Positions 18,601-33,905 of a stretch of DNA of 64,000 nucleotides are shown here, one piece after another. The stretch is from Caprella mutica (taxonomy: Eukaryota > Arthropoda > Malacostraca > Amphipoda > Caprellidae). Position 1 is the stretch's first letter; every line of letters begins with the position of its first letter. The position numbers and the translations under genes are program-made. A model generated the notes under the pieces. It did no database searches. It had not been told where the DNA came from and saw nothing but the letters and a program-made list of their open reading frames with translations. The DNA lies in the NCBI GenBank assembly GCA_947561585.1, contig CANNZV010000420.1, forward strand, positions 1 to 64,000, in the 5' to 3' direction.

Positions 18601-21266
18601 CAATTGTTCGTATAACTAGACAAAGTAACAAAACATAAGTAATAAAACAGTAAATTCAAGCTCTCCTATAAAAATATAAATCTGTCTCGGGTTTAGACAC
18701 CTATATTCCTTCTACTTATTCTTAGAGGAGAACCTCAAATTCTGAAATGTTCTAGAATTCACTTGTTATGCATTCGAAAAGTAAGACAAAGAGAAGGTAA
18801 TTTCAAACCAGAAAAAGTAAATAGATCGACAAAAGAAATAATATGAAAGAAAAGGAGAAGAATGGAGATAAGAACGATAACCGGTTGGAGTTTGAAAAAT
18901 AACAAGAAAACTGGTCACAAATTATTATATGAAAATGGATATGAAATAATCACCAGCTTCTATTTAGAAGATTATGTATGAGGTTTGGACTGAAAAAAAA
19001 GGAGATTGTGGTGGGCTGTAGTAAACTGGTTGGAAATGATATAGTTAGGTTTAATGTTGAAATCTACATCCTGTATCGATATTGAAGATAAAAAATACTG
19101 TATTAAAGAATCAGATATTATACGTAACGAAACTATTTGAAATCAAATAAGAGTTTGCTGTTGTAAAAATAAATTTAGAAAATTAACATATATCATAGTG
19201 ATATATAATTCAAACGAGAGCATATAGAATTCAATTGTTCGTATAACTAGACAAAGTAATAAAACATAAGTAATAAAACAGTAAATTCAGGCTCTCCTAT
19301 AAAAATATAAATATGTCTCGGGTTTAGACACCTATATTCTATCTACTTATTCTTAGAGGAGAACCTCAAATTCTGAAATGTTCTAGAATTCACTCATTAT
19401 GCATTCGTAGAAGTAAGACAAAGAGAAAGTAATTTCAAACCAGAAACAGTAAATAGATCGACAAAAGAAATAATATGAAAGAAAATGAAAAGAATGGAGA
19501 TAAGAACGATAACCGGTTGGAGTTCGAAAAATAACTAAAAAACTGGTCACAAAGTATTATATGAAAATGGATATAAAATAATCACCAGCTTCTTTTTAGA
19601 AGATTATGTATGAGGTTTGGACTGAAAAAAAGGAGATTGTGGTGGGCTGTAGTAAACTGGTTGGAAATGGTATAGTTAGGTCTAATGTTGGAATCTACAA
19701 CCTGTATCGATGTTAAAGATTAAAAATAATGTATTAAAGAACCAGATATTATTCGTAACGAAACTATTTGAAATCAAATAAGAATTTTCTGTTGTATAAA
19801 TAAATTTAGAAAATTAACATATATCATAGTGATATATAATTCAAACGAGAGCATATAGAATTCAATTGTTCGTATAACTAGACAAAGTAATAAAACATAA
19901 GTAATAAAACAGTAAATTCAAGCTCTCCTATAAAAATATAAATCTGTTTCGGGTTTAGACACCTATATTCTATCTACTTATTCTTAGAGGAGAACCTCAA
20001 ATTCTGAAATGTTCTAGAATTCACTCATTATGCATTCGTAGAAGTAAGACAAAGAGAAGGTAATTACAAACCAGATAAAGTAAATAGATCGACAAAAGAA
20101 ATAATATGAAAGAAAAGAAGAAGAACGGAGATAAGAACGATAACCGGTTGGAGTTTGAAAAATAACGAAGAAATTGGTCACAAAGTATTATATGAAAATG
20201 GATATGAAATAATCACCAGGTTCTTTTCAGAAGATTATGTATGAGGTTTGGACTGAAAAAAAGGAGATTGTGGTGGGCTGTAGTAAACTGGTTGGAAATG
20301 GTATAGTTAGGTCTAATGTTGGAATCTACATCCTGTATCGATATTAAAGATTAAAATTAATGTATTAAAGAACCAGATATTATTCGTAACGAAAATATTT
20401 GAAATCAAATAAGAGTTTTCTGTTGTAAAAATAAATTTAGAAAATTAACATATATCATAGTGATATATAATTCAGACGAGAGCATGTAGAATTCGATTGT
20501 TCGTATAACTAGACAAAGTAATAAAACATAAGTAATAAAACAGTAAATTCAAGCTCTCCTATAAAAATATAAATATGTCTCGGGTTTAGACACCTATATT
20601 CTATCTACTTATTCTTAGAGGAGAATTTCAAATTCTGAAATGTTCTAGAATTCACTCATTATGCATTCGTAGAAGTAAGACAAAGAGAAGGTAATTACAA
20701 ACCAGATAAAGTAAATAGATCGACAAAAGAAATAATATGAAAGAAAAGAAGAAGAACGGAGATAAGAACGATAACCGGTTGGAGTTTGAAAAATAACGAA
20801 GAAATTGGTCACAAAGTATTATATGAAAATGGATATGAAATAATCACCAGGTTCTTTTCAGAAGATTATGTATGAGGTTTGGACTGAAAAAAAGGAGATT
20901 GTGGTGGGCTGTAGTAAACTGGTTGGAAATGGTATAGTTTGGTCTAATGTTGGAATCTACATCCTGTATCGATATTAAAGATTAAAATTAATGTATTAAA
21001 GAACCAGATTTTATTCGTAACGATACTATTTGAAATCAAATAAGAATTTTCTGTAGTAAACTGGTTGGAAATGATATAGTTAGGTCTAATGTTGAAATCT
21101 ACATCCTGTATCGATATTGAAGATTAAAAATACGGTATTAAAGAATCAGATATTAAACGTAACGAAACTATTTGAAATCAAATAAGAGTTTGCTGTTGTA
21201 AAAATAAATTTAGGAAATTAACATATATCATAGTGATATATAATTCAGACGAGAGCATGTAGAATT
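18601..21266 (+). repeat. A-B-C-(D/E) higher-order repeat, copy 2, four units
   Basis: A (18601), B (19232) and C (19863) repeat copy 1 almost exactly. The fourth unit (20494-21266) begins as D and finishes as long E. One monomer equivalent has been lost by recombination within the unit. Confidence 0.8.
20494..21266 (+). repeat. Long D/E fusion monomer (773 bp)
   Basis: The front half has D markers (CGATTG, GAGAATTTC, CAGGTTCTTTT). The back half has the E-type internal duplication of about 142 bp. A private change, TAGTTTGGTC, is at about 20936-20945. Confidence 0.8.
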
Positions 21267-24200
21267 CAATTGTTCGTATAACTAGACAAAGTAATAAAAC
21301 ATAAGTAATAAAACAGTAAATTCAAGCTCTCCTATAAAAATATAAATCTGTCTCGGGTTTAGACACCTATATTCCTTCTACTTATTCTTAGAGGAGAACC
21401 TCAAATTCTGAAATGTTCTAGAATTCACTTGTTATGCATTCGAAAAGTAAGACAAAGAGAAGGTAATTTCAAACCAGAAAAAGTAAATAGATCGACAAAA
21501 GAAATAATATGAAAGAAAAGGAGAAGAATGGAGATAAGAACGATAACCGGTTGGAGTTTGAAAAATAACAAGAAAACTGGTCACAAATTATTATATGAAA
21601 ATGGATATGAAATAATCACCAGCTTCTATTTAGAAGATTATGTATGAGGTTTGGACTGAAAAAAAAGGAGATTGTGGTGGGCTGTAGTAAACTGGTTGGA
21701 AATGATATAGTTAGGTCTAATGTTGAAATCTACATCCTGTATCGATATTGAAGATTAAAAATACTGTATTAAAGAATCAGATATTATACGTAACGAAACT
21801 ATTTGAAATCAAATAAGAGTTTGCTGTTGTAAAAATAAATTTAGAAAATTACCATATATCATAGTGATATGTAATTCAAACGAGAGCATATAGAATTCAA
21901 TTGTTCGTATAACTAGACAAAGTAATAAAACATAAGTAATAAAACAGTAAATTCAGGCTCTCCTATAAAAATATAAATATGTCTCGGGTTTAGACACCTA
22001 TATTCTATCTACTTATTCTTAGAGGAGAACCTCAAATTCTGAAATGTTCTAGAATTCACTCATTATGCATTCGTAGAAGTAAGACAAAGAGAAAGTAATT
22101 TCAAACCAGAAACAGTAAATAGATCGACAAAAGAAATAATATGAAAGAAAAGGAAAAGAATGGAGATAAGAACGATAACCGGTTGGAGTTCGAAAAATAA
22201 CTAAAAAACTGGTCACAAAGTATTATATGAAAATGGATATAAAATAATCACCAGCTTCTTTTTAGAAGATTATGTATGAGGTTTGGACTGAAAAAAAGGA
22301 GATTGTGGTGGGCTGTAGTAAACTGGTTGGAAATGGTATAGTTAGGTCTAATGTTGGAATCTACAACCTGTATCGATGTTAAAGATTAAAAATAATGTAT
22401 TAAAGAACCAGATATTATTCGTAACGAAACTATTTGAAATCAAATAAGAATTTTCTGTTGTATAAATAAATTTAGAAAATTAACATATATCATAGTGATA
22501 TATAATTCAAACGAGAGCATATAGAATTCAATTGTTCGTATAACTAGACAAAGTAATAAAACATAAGTAATAAAACAGTAAATTCAAGCTCTCCTATAAA
22601 AATATAAATCTGTTTCGGGTTTAGACACCTATATTCTATCTACTTATTCTTAGAGGAGAACCTCAAATTCTGAAATGTTCTAGAATTCACTCATTATGCA
22701 TTCGTAGAAGTAAGACAAAGAGAAGGTAATTACAAACCAGATAAAGTAAATAGATCGACAAAAGAAATAATATGAAAGAAAAGAAGAAGAACGGAGATAA
22801 GAACGATAACCGGTTGGAGTTTGAAAAATAACGAAGAAATTGGTCACAAAGTATTATATGAAAATGGATATGAAATAATCACCAGGTTCTTTTCAGAAGA
22901 TTATGTATGAGGTTTGGACTGAAAAAAAGGAGATTGTGGTGGGCTGTAGTAAACTGGTTGGAAATGGTATAGTTAGGTCTAATGTTGGAATCTACATCCT
23001 GTATCGATATTAAAGATTAAAATTAATGTATTAAAGAACCAGATATTATTCGTAACGAAAATATTTGAAATCAAATAAGAGTTTTCTGTTGTAAAAATAA
23101 ATTTAGAAAATTAACATATATCATAGTGATATATAATTCAGACGAGAGCATGTAGAATTCGATTGTTCGTATAACTAGACAAAGTAATAAAACATAAGTA
23201 ATAAAACAGTAAATTCAAGCTCTCCTATAAAAATATAAATATGTCTCGGGTTTAGACACCTATATTCTATCTACTTATTCTTAGAGGAGAATTTCAAATT
23301 CTGAAATGTTCTAGAATTCACTCATTATGCATTCGTAGAAGTAAGACAAAGAGAAGGTAATTACAAACCAGATAAAGTAAATAGATCGACAAAAGAAATA
23401 ATATGAAAGAAAAGAAGAAGAACGGAGATAAGAACGATAACCGGTTGGAGTTTGAAAAATAACGAAGAAATTGGTCACAAAGTATTATATGAAAATGGAT
23501 ATGAAATAATCACCAGGTTCTTTTCAGAAGATTATGTATGAGGTTTGGACTGAAAAAAAGGAGATTGTGGTGGGCTGTAGTAAACTGGTTGGAAATGGTA
23601 TAGTTAGGTCTAATGTTGGAATCTACATCCTGTATCGATATTAAAGATTAAAATTAATGTATTAAAGAACCAGATATTATTCGTAACGAAAATATTTGAA
23701 ATCAAATAAGAGTTTTCTGTTGTAAAAATAAATTTAGAAAATTAACATATATCATAGTGATATATAATTCAGACGAGAGCATGTAGAATTCGATTGTTCG
23801 TATAACTAGACAAAGTAATGAAACATAAGTAATAAAACAGTAAATTCAAGCTCTCCTATAAAAATATAAATATGTCTCGGGTTTAGACACCTATATTCTA
23901 TCTACTTATTCTTAGAGGAGAATTTCAAATTCTGAAATGTTCTAGAATTCACTCATTATGCATTCGTAGAAGTAAGACAAAGAGAAAGTAATTTCAAACC
24001 AGAAACAGTAAATAGATGGACAAAAGAAATAATATGAAAGAAAAGGAAAAGAATGGAGATAAGAACGATAACCGGTTGGAGTTCGAAAAATAACGAAAAA
24101 ACTGGTCACAAAGTATTATATGAAAATGGATATAAAATAATCACCAGCTTCTTTTTAGAAGATTATGTATGAGGTTTGGACTGAAAAAAAAGGAGATTGT

Positions 24201-24422
24201 GGTGGGCTGTATTAAACTGGTTGGAAATGGTATAGTTAGGTCTAATGTTGGAATCTACAACCTGTATCGATGTTAAAGATTAAAAAAAATGTATTAAAGA
24301 ACCAGATATTATTCGTAACGAAACTATTTGAAATCAAATAAGAATTTTCTGTTGTATAAATAAATTAAGAAAATTAACATATATCATAGTGATATATAAT
24401 TCAAACGAGAGCATATAGAATT
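21267..24422 (+). repeat. A-B-C-D-E' higher-order repeat, copy 3
   Basis: A (21267), B (21898), C (22529) and D (23160) are near copies of those in copy 1. The fifth unit (23791-24422) starts like E (GTAATGAAAC, GATGGAC) but ends with B markers (ACAACCTGTATCGATG) and normal length, so it is an E/B fusion. Confidence 0.8.
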
Positions 24423-27400
24423 CAATTGTTCGTATAACTAGACAAAGTAATAAAACATAAGTAATAAAACAGTAAATTCAAGCTCTCCTATAAAAATATA
24501 AATCTGTTTCGGGTTTAGACACCTATATTCTATCTACTTATTCTTAGAGGAGAACCTCAAATTCTGAAATGTTCTAGAATTCACTCATTATGCATTCGTA
24601 GAAGTAAGACAAAGAGAAGGTAATTACGAACCAGATAAAGTAAATAGATCGACAAAAGAAATAATATGAAAGAAAAGAAGAAGAACGGAGATAAGAACGA
24701 TAACCGGTTGGAGTTTGAAAAATAACGAAGAAATTGGTCACAAAGTATTATATGAAAATGGATATGAAATAATCACCAGGTTCTTTTCAGAAGATTATGT
24801 ATGAGGTTTGGACTGAAAAAAAGGAGATTGTGGTGGGCTGTAGTAAACTGGTTGGAAATGGTATAGTTAGGTCTAATGTTGGAATCTACATCCTGTATCG
24901 ATATTAAAGATAAAAATTAATGTATTAAAGAACCAGATATTATTCGTAACGAAAATATTTGAAATCAAATAAGAGTTTTCTGTTGTAAAAATAAATTTAG
25001 AAAATTAACATATATCATAGTGATATATAATTCAGACGAGAGCATGTAGAATTCGATTGTTCGTATAACTAGACAAAGTAATAAAACATAAGTAATAAAA
25101 CAGTAAATTCAAGCTCTCCTATAAAAATATAAATATGTCTCGGGTTTAGACACCTATATTCTATCTACTTATTCTTAGAGGAGAATTTCAAATTCTGAAA
25201 TGTTCCAGAATTCACTCATTATGCATTCGTAGAAGTAAGACAAAGAGAAAGTAATTTCAAACCAGAAACAGTAAATAGATCGACAAAAGAAATAATATGA
25301 AAGAAAAGGAAAAGAATGGAGATAAGAACGATAACCGGTTGGAGTTCGAAAAATAACGAAAAAACTGGTCACAAAGTATTATATGAAAATGGATATAAAA
25401 TAATCACCAGCTTCTTTTTAGAAGATTATGTATGAGGTTTGGACTGAAAAAAAAGGAGATTGTGGTTGGCTGTAGTAAACTGGTTGGAAATGGTATAGTT
25501 AGGTCTAATGTTGGAATCTACAACCTGTATCGATGTTAAAGATTAAAAATAATGTATTAAAGAACCAGATATTATTCGTAACGAAACTATTTGAAATCAA
25601 ATAAGAATTTTCTGTTGTATAAATAAATTTAGAAAATTAACATATATCATAGTGATATATAATTCAAACGAGAGCATATAGAATTCAATTGTTCGTATAA
25701 CTAGACAAAGTAATAAAACATAAGTAATAAAACAGTAAATTCAAGCTCTCCTATAAAAATATAAATCTGTTTCGGGTTTAGACACCTATATTCTATCTAC
25801 TTATTCTTAGAGGAGAACCTCAAATTCTGAAATGTTCTAGAATTCACTCATTATGCATTCGTAGAAGTAAGACAAAAAGAAGGTAATTACAAACCAGATA
25901 AAGTAAATAGATCTACAAAAGAAATAATATGAAAGAAAAGAAGAAGAACGGAGATAAGAACGATAACCGGTTGGAGTTTGAAAAATAACGAAGAAATTGG
26001 TCATAAAGTATTATAGGAAAATGGATATGAAATAATCACCAGGTTCTTTTCAGAAGATTATGTATGAGGTTTGGACTGAAAAAAAGGAGATTGTGGTGGG
26101 CTGTAGTAAACTGGTTGGAAATGGTATAGTTAGGTCTAATGTTGAAATCTACATCCTGTATCGATATTGAAGATTAAAAATACTGTATTAAAGAATCAGA
26201 TATTATACGTAACGAAACTATTTGAAATCAAATAAGAGTTTGCTGTTGTAAAAATAAATTTAGAAAATTAACATATATCATAGTGATATATAATTCAGAC
26301 GAGAGCATGTAGAATTCAATTGTTCGTATAACTAGACAAAGTAATAAAACATAAGTAATAAAACAGTAAATTCAAGCTCTCCTATAAAAATATAAATCTG
26401 TCTCGGATTAAGACACCTATATTCTATCTACTTATTATTTGAGGAGAACCTCAAATTCTGAAATGTTCTAGAATTCACTCATTATGCATTCGTAGAAGTA
26501 AGACAAAGAGAAGGTAATTACAAACCAGATACAGTAAATAGATCGACAAAAGAAATAATATGAAAGAAAAGGAGAAGAATGGAGATAAGAACGATAACCG
26601 GTTGGAGTTTGAAAAATAAGGAGAAAACTGTTCACAAAGTATTATATGAAAATGGATATAAAATAATCACCAGCTTCTTTTTAGAAGATTATGTATGAGG
26701 TTTGGACTGAAAAAAAAGGAGAGTGTGGTGGCCTGTAGTAAACTGGTTGGAAATGATATAGTTAGGTCTAATGTTGAAATCTACATCATGTATCGATATT
26801 GAAGATTAAAAATACTGTATTATAGAATCAGATATTATACGTAACGAAACTATTTGAAATCAAATAAGAGTTTGCTTATGTAAAAATAAATTTAGAAAAT
26901 TAACATATATCATAGTGATATATAATTCAGACGAGAACCAGTAGAATTCAATTGTTCGTATAACTAGACAAAGTAATAAAACGTAAGTAATAAAACAGTA
27001 AATTCAAGCTCTCCTATAAAAATATAAATCTGTCTCGGGTTTAGACACTTATATTCTATCTACTTATTATCAGAGGAGAACCTCAAATTCTGAAATGTTC
27101 TAGAATTCATTCATTATGCATTCGTAGAAGTAAGACAAAGAGAAGGTAATTACAAACCAGATACAGTAAATAGATCGACAAAAGAAATAATATGAAAAAA
27201 AGAAGAAGAACGAAGATAAGAACGATAACCGGTTAGAGTTTGAAAAATAACGAAAAAATTGGTCACAAAGTATTATATGAAAATGGATATGAAATAATCA
27301 CCAGCTTCTTTTTAGAAGATTATGTATGAGGATTGGACTGAAAAAAAATGAGATTGTGGTGGGCTGTAGTACACTGGTTGGAAATGGTATAGTTAGGTCT

Positions 27401-30105
27401 TATGTTGAAATCTACATCCTGTATCGATATTAAAGATTGAAAATACTGTATTAAAGAACCAGATATTATTCGTAACGAAACTATTTGAAATCAAATGAGA
27501 ATTTGCTGTTGTATAAATAAATTTAAAAAATTAACATATATCATAGTGATATATAATTCAAACGAGAGCATATAGAATTCAATTGTTCGTATAACTAGAC
27601 AAAGTAATAAAAGATAAGAAATAAAACAGTAAATTCAAGCTCTCCTATAAAAATATAAATCTGTCTCGGGTTTAGACACCTATATTCTATCTACTTATTC
27701 TTAAAGGAGAACCTCAAATTCTGAAATGTTCTAGAATTCACTCATTATGCATTCGTAGAAGTAAGACGAAGAGAAGGTAATTACAAACCAGATACAGTAA
27801 ATAGATTGACAAAAGAAATAATATGAAATAAAAGAAGAAGAACGGAGATAAGAACGATAACCGGTTGGAGTTTGAAAAATAACGAAAAAATTGGTCACAA
27901 AGTATTATATGAAAATGGATATGAAATAATCACCAGCTTCTTCTTAGAAGATTATGTATGAGGTTTGGACTGAAAAAAAATGAGATTGTGGTGAGCTGCA
28001 GTACACTGGTTGGAAATGGTATAGTTAGGTCTAGTGTTGGAATCTACAACCTGTATCGATATTAAAGATTAAAAATAATGTATTAAAGAACCAGATATTA
28101 TTCGTAACGAAACTATTTGAAATCAAATAAGAATTTTCTGTTGTATAGATAAATTTAGAAAATTAACATATATCATAGTGATATATAATTCAATCGAGAG
28201 CATATAGAATTCAATTGTTCGTATAACTAGACAAAGTAATAAAACATAAGTAATAAAACAGTAAATTCAAGCTCTCTTATAAAAATATAAATCTGTTTCG
28301 GGTTTAGACACCTATCTTCTATCTACTTATTCTTAGAGGAGAACCTCAAATTCTGAAATGTTCTAGAATTCACTCATTATGCATTCGTAGAAGTAAGACA
28401 ATGAAAAGGTAATTTCAAACCTGATACAGTAAATAGATCGACAAAAGAAATAATATGAAAGAAAAGAAGAAGAACGGAGATAAGAACGATAACCGGTTGG
28501 AGTTTGAAAAATAACGAAAAAATTGGTCACAAAGTATTATATGAAAATGGATATGAAATAATCACCAGCTTCTTTTCAGAAGATTATGTATGAGGTTTGG
28601 ACTGAAAAAAAAAAGAGAATGTGGTGGGCTTTAGTAAACTGGTTGGAAATGGTATAGTTAGGTCTAATGTTGGAATCTACATCCTGTATCGATATTAAAG
28701 ATTAAAATTAATGTATTAAAGAACCAGATATTATTCGTAACGAAACTATTTGAAATCAAATAAGAATTTCTGTTGTTTAAATAAATTTAGAAAATTAACA
28801 TATATCATAGTGATATATAAATCAATCGAGAGCATATAGAATTCAATTGTTCGTATAACTAGACAAAGTAATAAAACATAAGTAATAAAACAGTAAATTC
28901 AAGCTCTCCTATAAAAATATAAATCTGTTTCGGGTTTAGACACCTATCTTCTATCAACTTATTCTCAGAGGAGAACCTCAAATTCTGAAATGTTCTAGAA
29001 TTCACTCATTATGCATTCGTAGAAGTAAGACAATGAGAAGGTAATTTCAAACCAGATACAGTAAATAGATCGACAAAAGAAATAATATGAAAGAAAAGAA
29101 GAAGAACGGAGATAAGAACGATAACCGGTTGGAGTTTGAAAAATAACGAAAAAATTGGTCACAAAGTATTATATGAAAATGGATATGAAATAATCACCAG
29201 CTTCTTTTCAGAAGATTATGTATGAGGTTTGGACTGAAAAAAAAGGAGAATGTGGTGGGCTTTAGTAAACTGGTTGGAAATGGTATAGTTAGGTCTAATG
29301 TTGGAATCTACATCCTGTATCGATATTAAAGATTAAAATTAATGTATTAAAGAACCAGATATTATTCGTAACGAAACTATTTGAAATCAAATAAGAATTT
29401 CTGTTGTATAAATAAATTTAGAAAATTAACATATATCATAGTGATATATAATTCAAACGAGAGCATATAGAATTCAATTGTTCGTATAACTAGACAAAGT
29501 AATAAAACATAAGTAATAAAACAGTAAATTCAAGCTCTCCTTTAAAAATATAAATCTGTCTCGGGTTTAGAAAACTATATTCCATCTACTTATTCTTAGA
29601 GGAGAACCTCAAATTCTGAAATGTTCTAGAATTCACTTATTATGCATTCGTAGAAGTAAGACAAAGAGAAGGTAATTACTAACCAGATACAGTAAATAGA
29701 TTGACAAAAGAAATAATATGAAAGAAAAGAAGAAGAACGGAGATAAGAACGATAACCGGTTGGAGTTTGAAAAATAACGAAAAAATTGGTCACAAAGTAT
29801 TATATGAAAATGGATATGAAATAATCACCAGCTTCTTCTTAGAAGATTATGTATGAGGTTTGGACTGAAAAGAAGGAGATTGTGGTGGGCTGTAGTAAAC
29901 TGGTTGGAGATGGTATAGTTAGATCTAATGTTGGAATCTACAACCTGTATCGATATTAAAGATTAAAAATAATGTATTGAAGAACCAGATATTATTCGTA
30001 ACGAAACTATTTGAAATCAAATAAGAATTTTCTGTTGTATATATAAATTTAGAAAATTAACATATATCATAGTGATATATAATTCAATCGAGAGCATATA
30101 GAATT
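24423..30105 (+). repeat. Satellite monomers 18-26, transitional
   Basis: Nine units of 631-632 bp. The first three (24423, 25054, 25686) continue the C, D/B-fusion and C series. From about 26,100 onward, variants of the distal array take over: TATTATTTGAGG, CACTTATATTC, CTATCTTCTATC and GTTTAGAAAACTATATTCC. This is the hand-over from the edge family to the distal family. Confidence 0.8.
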
Positions 30106-33100
30106 CAATTGTTCGTATAACTAGACAAAGTAATAAAACATAAGTAATAAAACAGTAAATCCAAGCTCTCCTATAAAAATTTAAATCTGTTTCTGGTTTA
30201 GACACCTATCTTCTATCTACTTATTCTTAGAGGAGAACCTCAAATTCTGAAATGTTCTAGAATTCACTCATTATGCATTCGTAGAAGTAAGACAATGAGA
30301 AGGTAATTTCAAACCAGATACAGTAAATAGATCGACAAAAGAAATAATATGAAAGAAAAGAAGAAGAACGGAGATAAGAACGATAACCGGTTGGAGTTTG
30401 AAAAATAACGAAAAAATTGGTCACAAAGTATTATATGAAAATGGATATGAAATAATCACCAGCTTCTTTTCAGAAGATTATGTATGAGGTTTGGACTGAA
30501 AAAAAAAAGAGAATGTGGTGGGCTTTAGTAAACTGGTTGGAAATGGTATAGTTAGGTCTAATGTTGGAATCTACATCCTGTATCGATATTAAAGATTAAA
30601 ATTAATGTATTATTAATGTATTAAAGAACCAGATATTATTCGTAACGAAACTATTTGAAATCAAATAAGAATTTCTGTTGTTTAAATAAATTTTGAAAAT
30701 TAACATATATCATAGTGATATATAATTCAATCGAGAGCATATAGAATTCAATTGTTCGTATAACTAGACAAAGTAATAAAACATAAGTAATAAAACAGTA
30801 AATTCAAGCTCTCCTATAAAAATATAAATCTGTTTCGGGTTTAGACACCTATCTTCTATCTACTTATTCTCAGAGGAGAACCTCAAATTCTGAAATGTTC
30901 TAGAATTCTCTCATTATGCATTCGTAGAAGTAAGACAATGAGAAGGTAATTTCAAACCAGATACAGTAAATAGATCGACAAAAGAAATAATATGAAAGAA
31001 AAGAAGAAGAACGGAGATAAGAACGATAACCGGTTGGAGTTTGAAAAATAACGAAAAAATTGGTCACAAAGTATTATATGAAAATGGATATGAAATAATC
31101 ACCAGCTTCTTTTCAGAAGATTATGTATGAGGTTTGGACTGAAAAAAAAAGGAGAATGTGGTGGGCTTCAGTAAACTGGTTGGAAATGGTATAGTTAGGT
31201 CTAATGTTGGAATCTACATCCTGTATCGATATTAAAGATTAAAATTAATGTATTAAAGAACCAGATATTATTCGTAACGAAACTATTTGAAATCAAATAA
31301 GAATTTCTGTTGTATAAATAAATTTAGAAAATTAACATATATCATAGTGATATATAATTCAAACGAGAGCATATAGAATTCAATTGTTCGTATAACTAGA
31401 CAAAGTAATAAAACATAAGTAATAAAACAGTAAATTCAAGCTCTCCTTTAAAAATATAAATCTGTCTCGGGTTTAGAAAACTATATTCCATCTACTTATT
31501 CTTAGAGGAGAACCTCAAATTCTGAAATGTTCTAGAATTCACTTATTATGCATTCGTAGAAGTAAGACAAAGAGAAGGTAATTACTAACCAGATACAGTA
31601 AATAGATTGACAAAAGAAATAATATGAAAGAAAAGAAGAAGAACGGAGATAAGAACGATAACCGGTTGGAGTTTGAAAAATAACGAAAAAATTGGTCACA
31701 AAGTATTATATGAAAATGGATATGAAATAATCACCAGCTTCTTCTTAGAAGATTATGTATGAGGTTTGGACTGAAAAGAAGGAGATTGTGGTGGGCTGTA
31801 GTAAACTGGTTGGAGATGGTATAGTTAGGTCTAATGTTGGAATCTACAACCTGTATCGATATTAAAGATTAAAAATAATGTATTGAAGAACCAGATATTA
31901 TTCGTAACGAAACTATTTGAAATCAAATAAGAATTTTCTGTTGTATAAATAAATTTAGAAAATTAACATATATCATAGTGATATATAATTCAAACGAGAG
32001 CATAAAGAATTCAATTGTTCGTATAACTAGACAAAGTAATAAAACATAAGTAATGAAACAGTAAATTCAAGCTTTCCTATAAAAATATAAATCTGTTTCG
32101 GGTTTAGACACCTATATTCTATCTACTTATTCTTAGAGGAGAACCTCAAATTCTGAAATGTTCTAGAATTCACTCATTATGCATTCGTAGAAGTAAGACA
32201 AAGAGAAGGTGATTTCAAACCAGAAACAGTAAATAGATCGACAAAAGAAATAATATGAAAGAAAAGGAGAAGAATGGAGATAAGAACGATAACCGGTTGG
32301 AGTTTGAAAAATAACGAGAAAACTGTTCACAAAGTATTGTATGAAAATGGATATAAAATAATCACCAGCTTCTTTTTAGAAGATTATGTATGAGGTTTGG
32401 ACTGAAAAAAAGGAGATTGTGGTGGGCTGTAGTAAACTGGTTGGAAATGATATAGTTAGGTCTAATGTTGAAATCTACATCCTGTATCGATATTGAAGAT
32501 TAAAAATACTGTATTAAAGAATCAGATATTATACGTAACGAAACTATTTGAAATCAAATAAGAGTTTGCTGTTGTAAAAATAAATTTAGAAAATTAACAT
32601 ATATCATAGTGATATATAATTCAAACGAGAGCATATAGAATTCAATTGTTCGTATAACTAGACAAAGTAACAAAACATAAGTAATAAAACAGTAAATTCA
32701 AGCTCTCCAATAAAAATATAAATCTGTCTCGGATTTAGACACCTATATTCTATCTACTTATTATTTGAGGAGAACCTCAAATTCTGAAATGTTCTAGAAT
32801 TCACTCATTATGCATTCGTAGAAGTAAGACAAAGAGAAGGTAATTACAAACCAGATACAGTAAATAGATCGACAAAAGAAATAATATGAAAGAAAAGGAG
32901 AAGAATGGAGATAAGAACGATAACCGGTTGGAGTTTGAAAAATAACGAGAAAACTGTTCACAAAGTATTATATGAAAATGGATATAAAATAATCACCAGC
33001 TTCTTTTTAGAAGATTATGTATGAGGTTTGGACTGAAAAAAAAGGAGAGTGTGGTGGCCTGTAGTAAACTGGTTGGAAATGATATAGTTAGGTCTAATGT

Positions 33101-33905
33101 TGAAATCTACATCATGTATCGATATTGAAGATTAAAAATTCTGTATTATAGAATCAGATATTATACGTAACGAAACTATTTGAAATCAAATAAGAGTTTG
33201 CTGTTGTAAAAATGAATTTAGAAAATTAACATATATCATAGTGATATATAATTCAAACGAGAGCATATAGAATTCAACTGTTCGTATAACTAGACAAAGT
33301 AATAAAAGATAAGAAATAAAACAGTAAATTCAAGCTCTCCTATAAAAATATAAATCTGTCTCGGGTTTAGACACCTATATTCTATCTACTTATTCTTAAA
33401 GGAGAACCTCAAATTCTGAAATGTTCTAGAATTCACTCATTATGCATTCGTAGAAGTAAGACAAAGAGAAGGTAATTACAAACCAGATACAGTAAATAGA
33501 TTGACAAAAGAAATAATATGAAATAAAAGAAGAAGAATGGAGATAAGAACGATATCCGGTTGGAGTTTGAAAAATAACGTAAAAACTGGTCACAAAGTAT
33601 ATATGAAAATGGATATGAAATAATCATCAGCTTCTTTTCAGAAGATTATGTATGAGGTTTGGACTGAAAAAAAAGGAGAATGTGGTGGGCTGTAGTAAAC
33701 TGGTTGGAAATGGTATAGTTAGGTCTAATGTTGGAATCTACATCCTGTATCGATATTAAAGATTAAAATTAATGTATTAAAGAACCAGATATTATTCGTA
33801 ACGAAACTATTTGAAATCAAATAAGAATTTTCTGTTGTATAAATAAATTTAGAAAATTACCATATATCATAGTGATATATAATTCAATCGAGAGCATATA
33901 GAATT
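30106..33905 (+). repeat. Hexamer higher-order repeat, copy 1 (3,800 bp)
   Basis: Six monomers start at 30106 (643 bp, with a 12-bp TTAATGTATTA duplication), 30749, 31381, 32012, 32643 and 33275. Landmarks in order are: 12-bp duplication; AATTCTCTCATT; TAGAAAACTATATTCC; GCTTTCC with AGCATAAAG; CTCCAATAAA with TTATTTGAGG; CAACTGTTCG with GATATCCGG. Confidence 0.9.

Noticed and set aside
33433..33627. Identical 64-codon minus-strand frames at 33433, 37233, 39128 and 54281
   Set aside because: They are created by a one-base deletion in a satellite monomer and copied by array amplification. The peptide is low-complexity and no start or family evidence exists.
33615..33640. CTGATGA on the minus strand of variant monomers, as a hammerhead
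   Set aside because: There is no stem followed by GAAA downstream, and most monomers have CTGGTGA instead.
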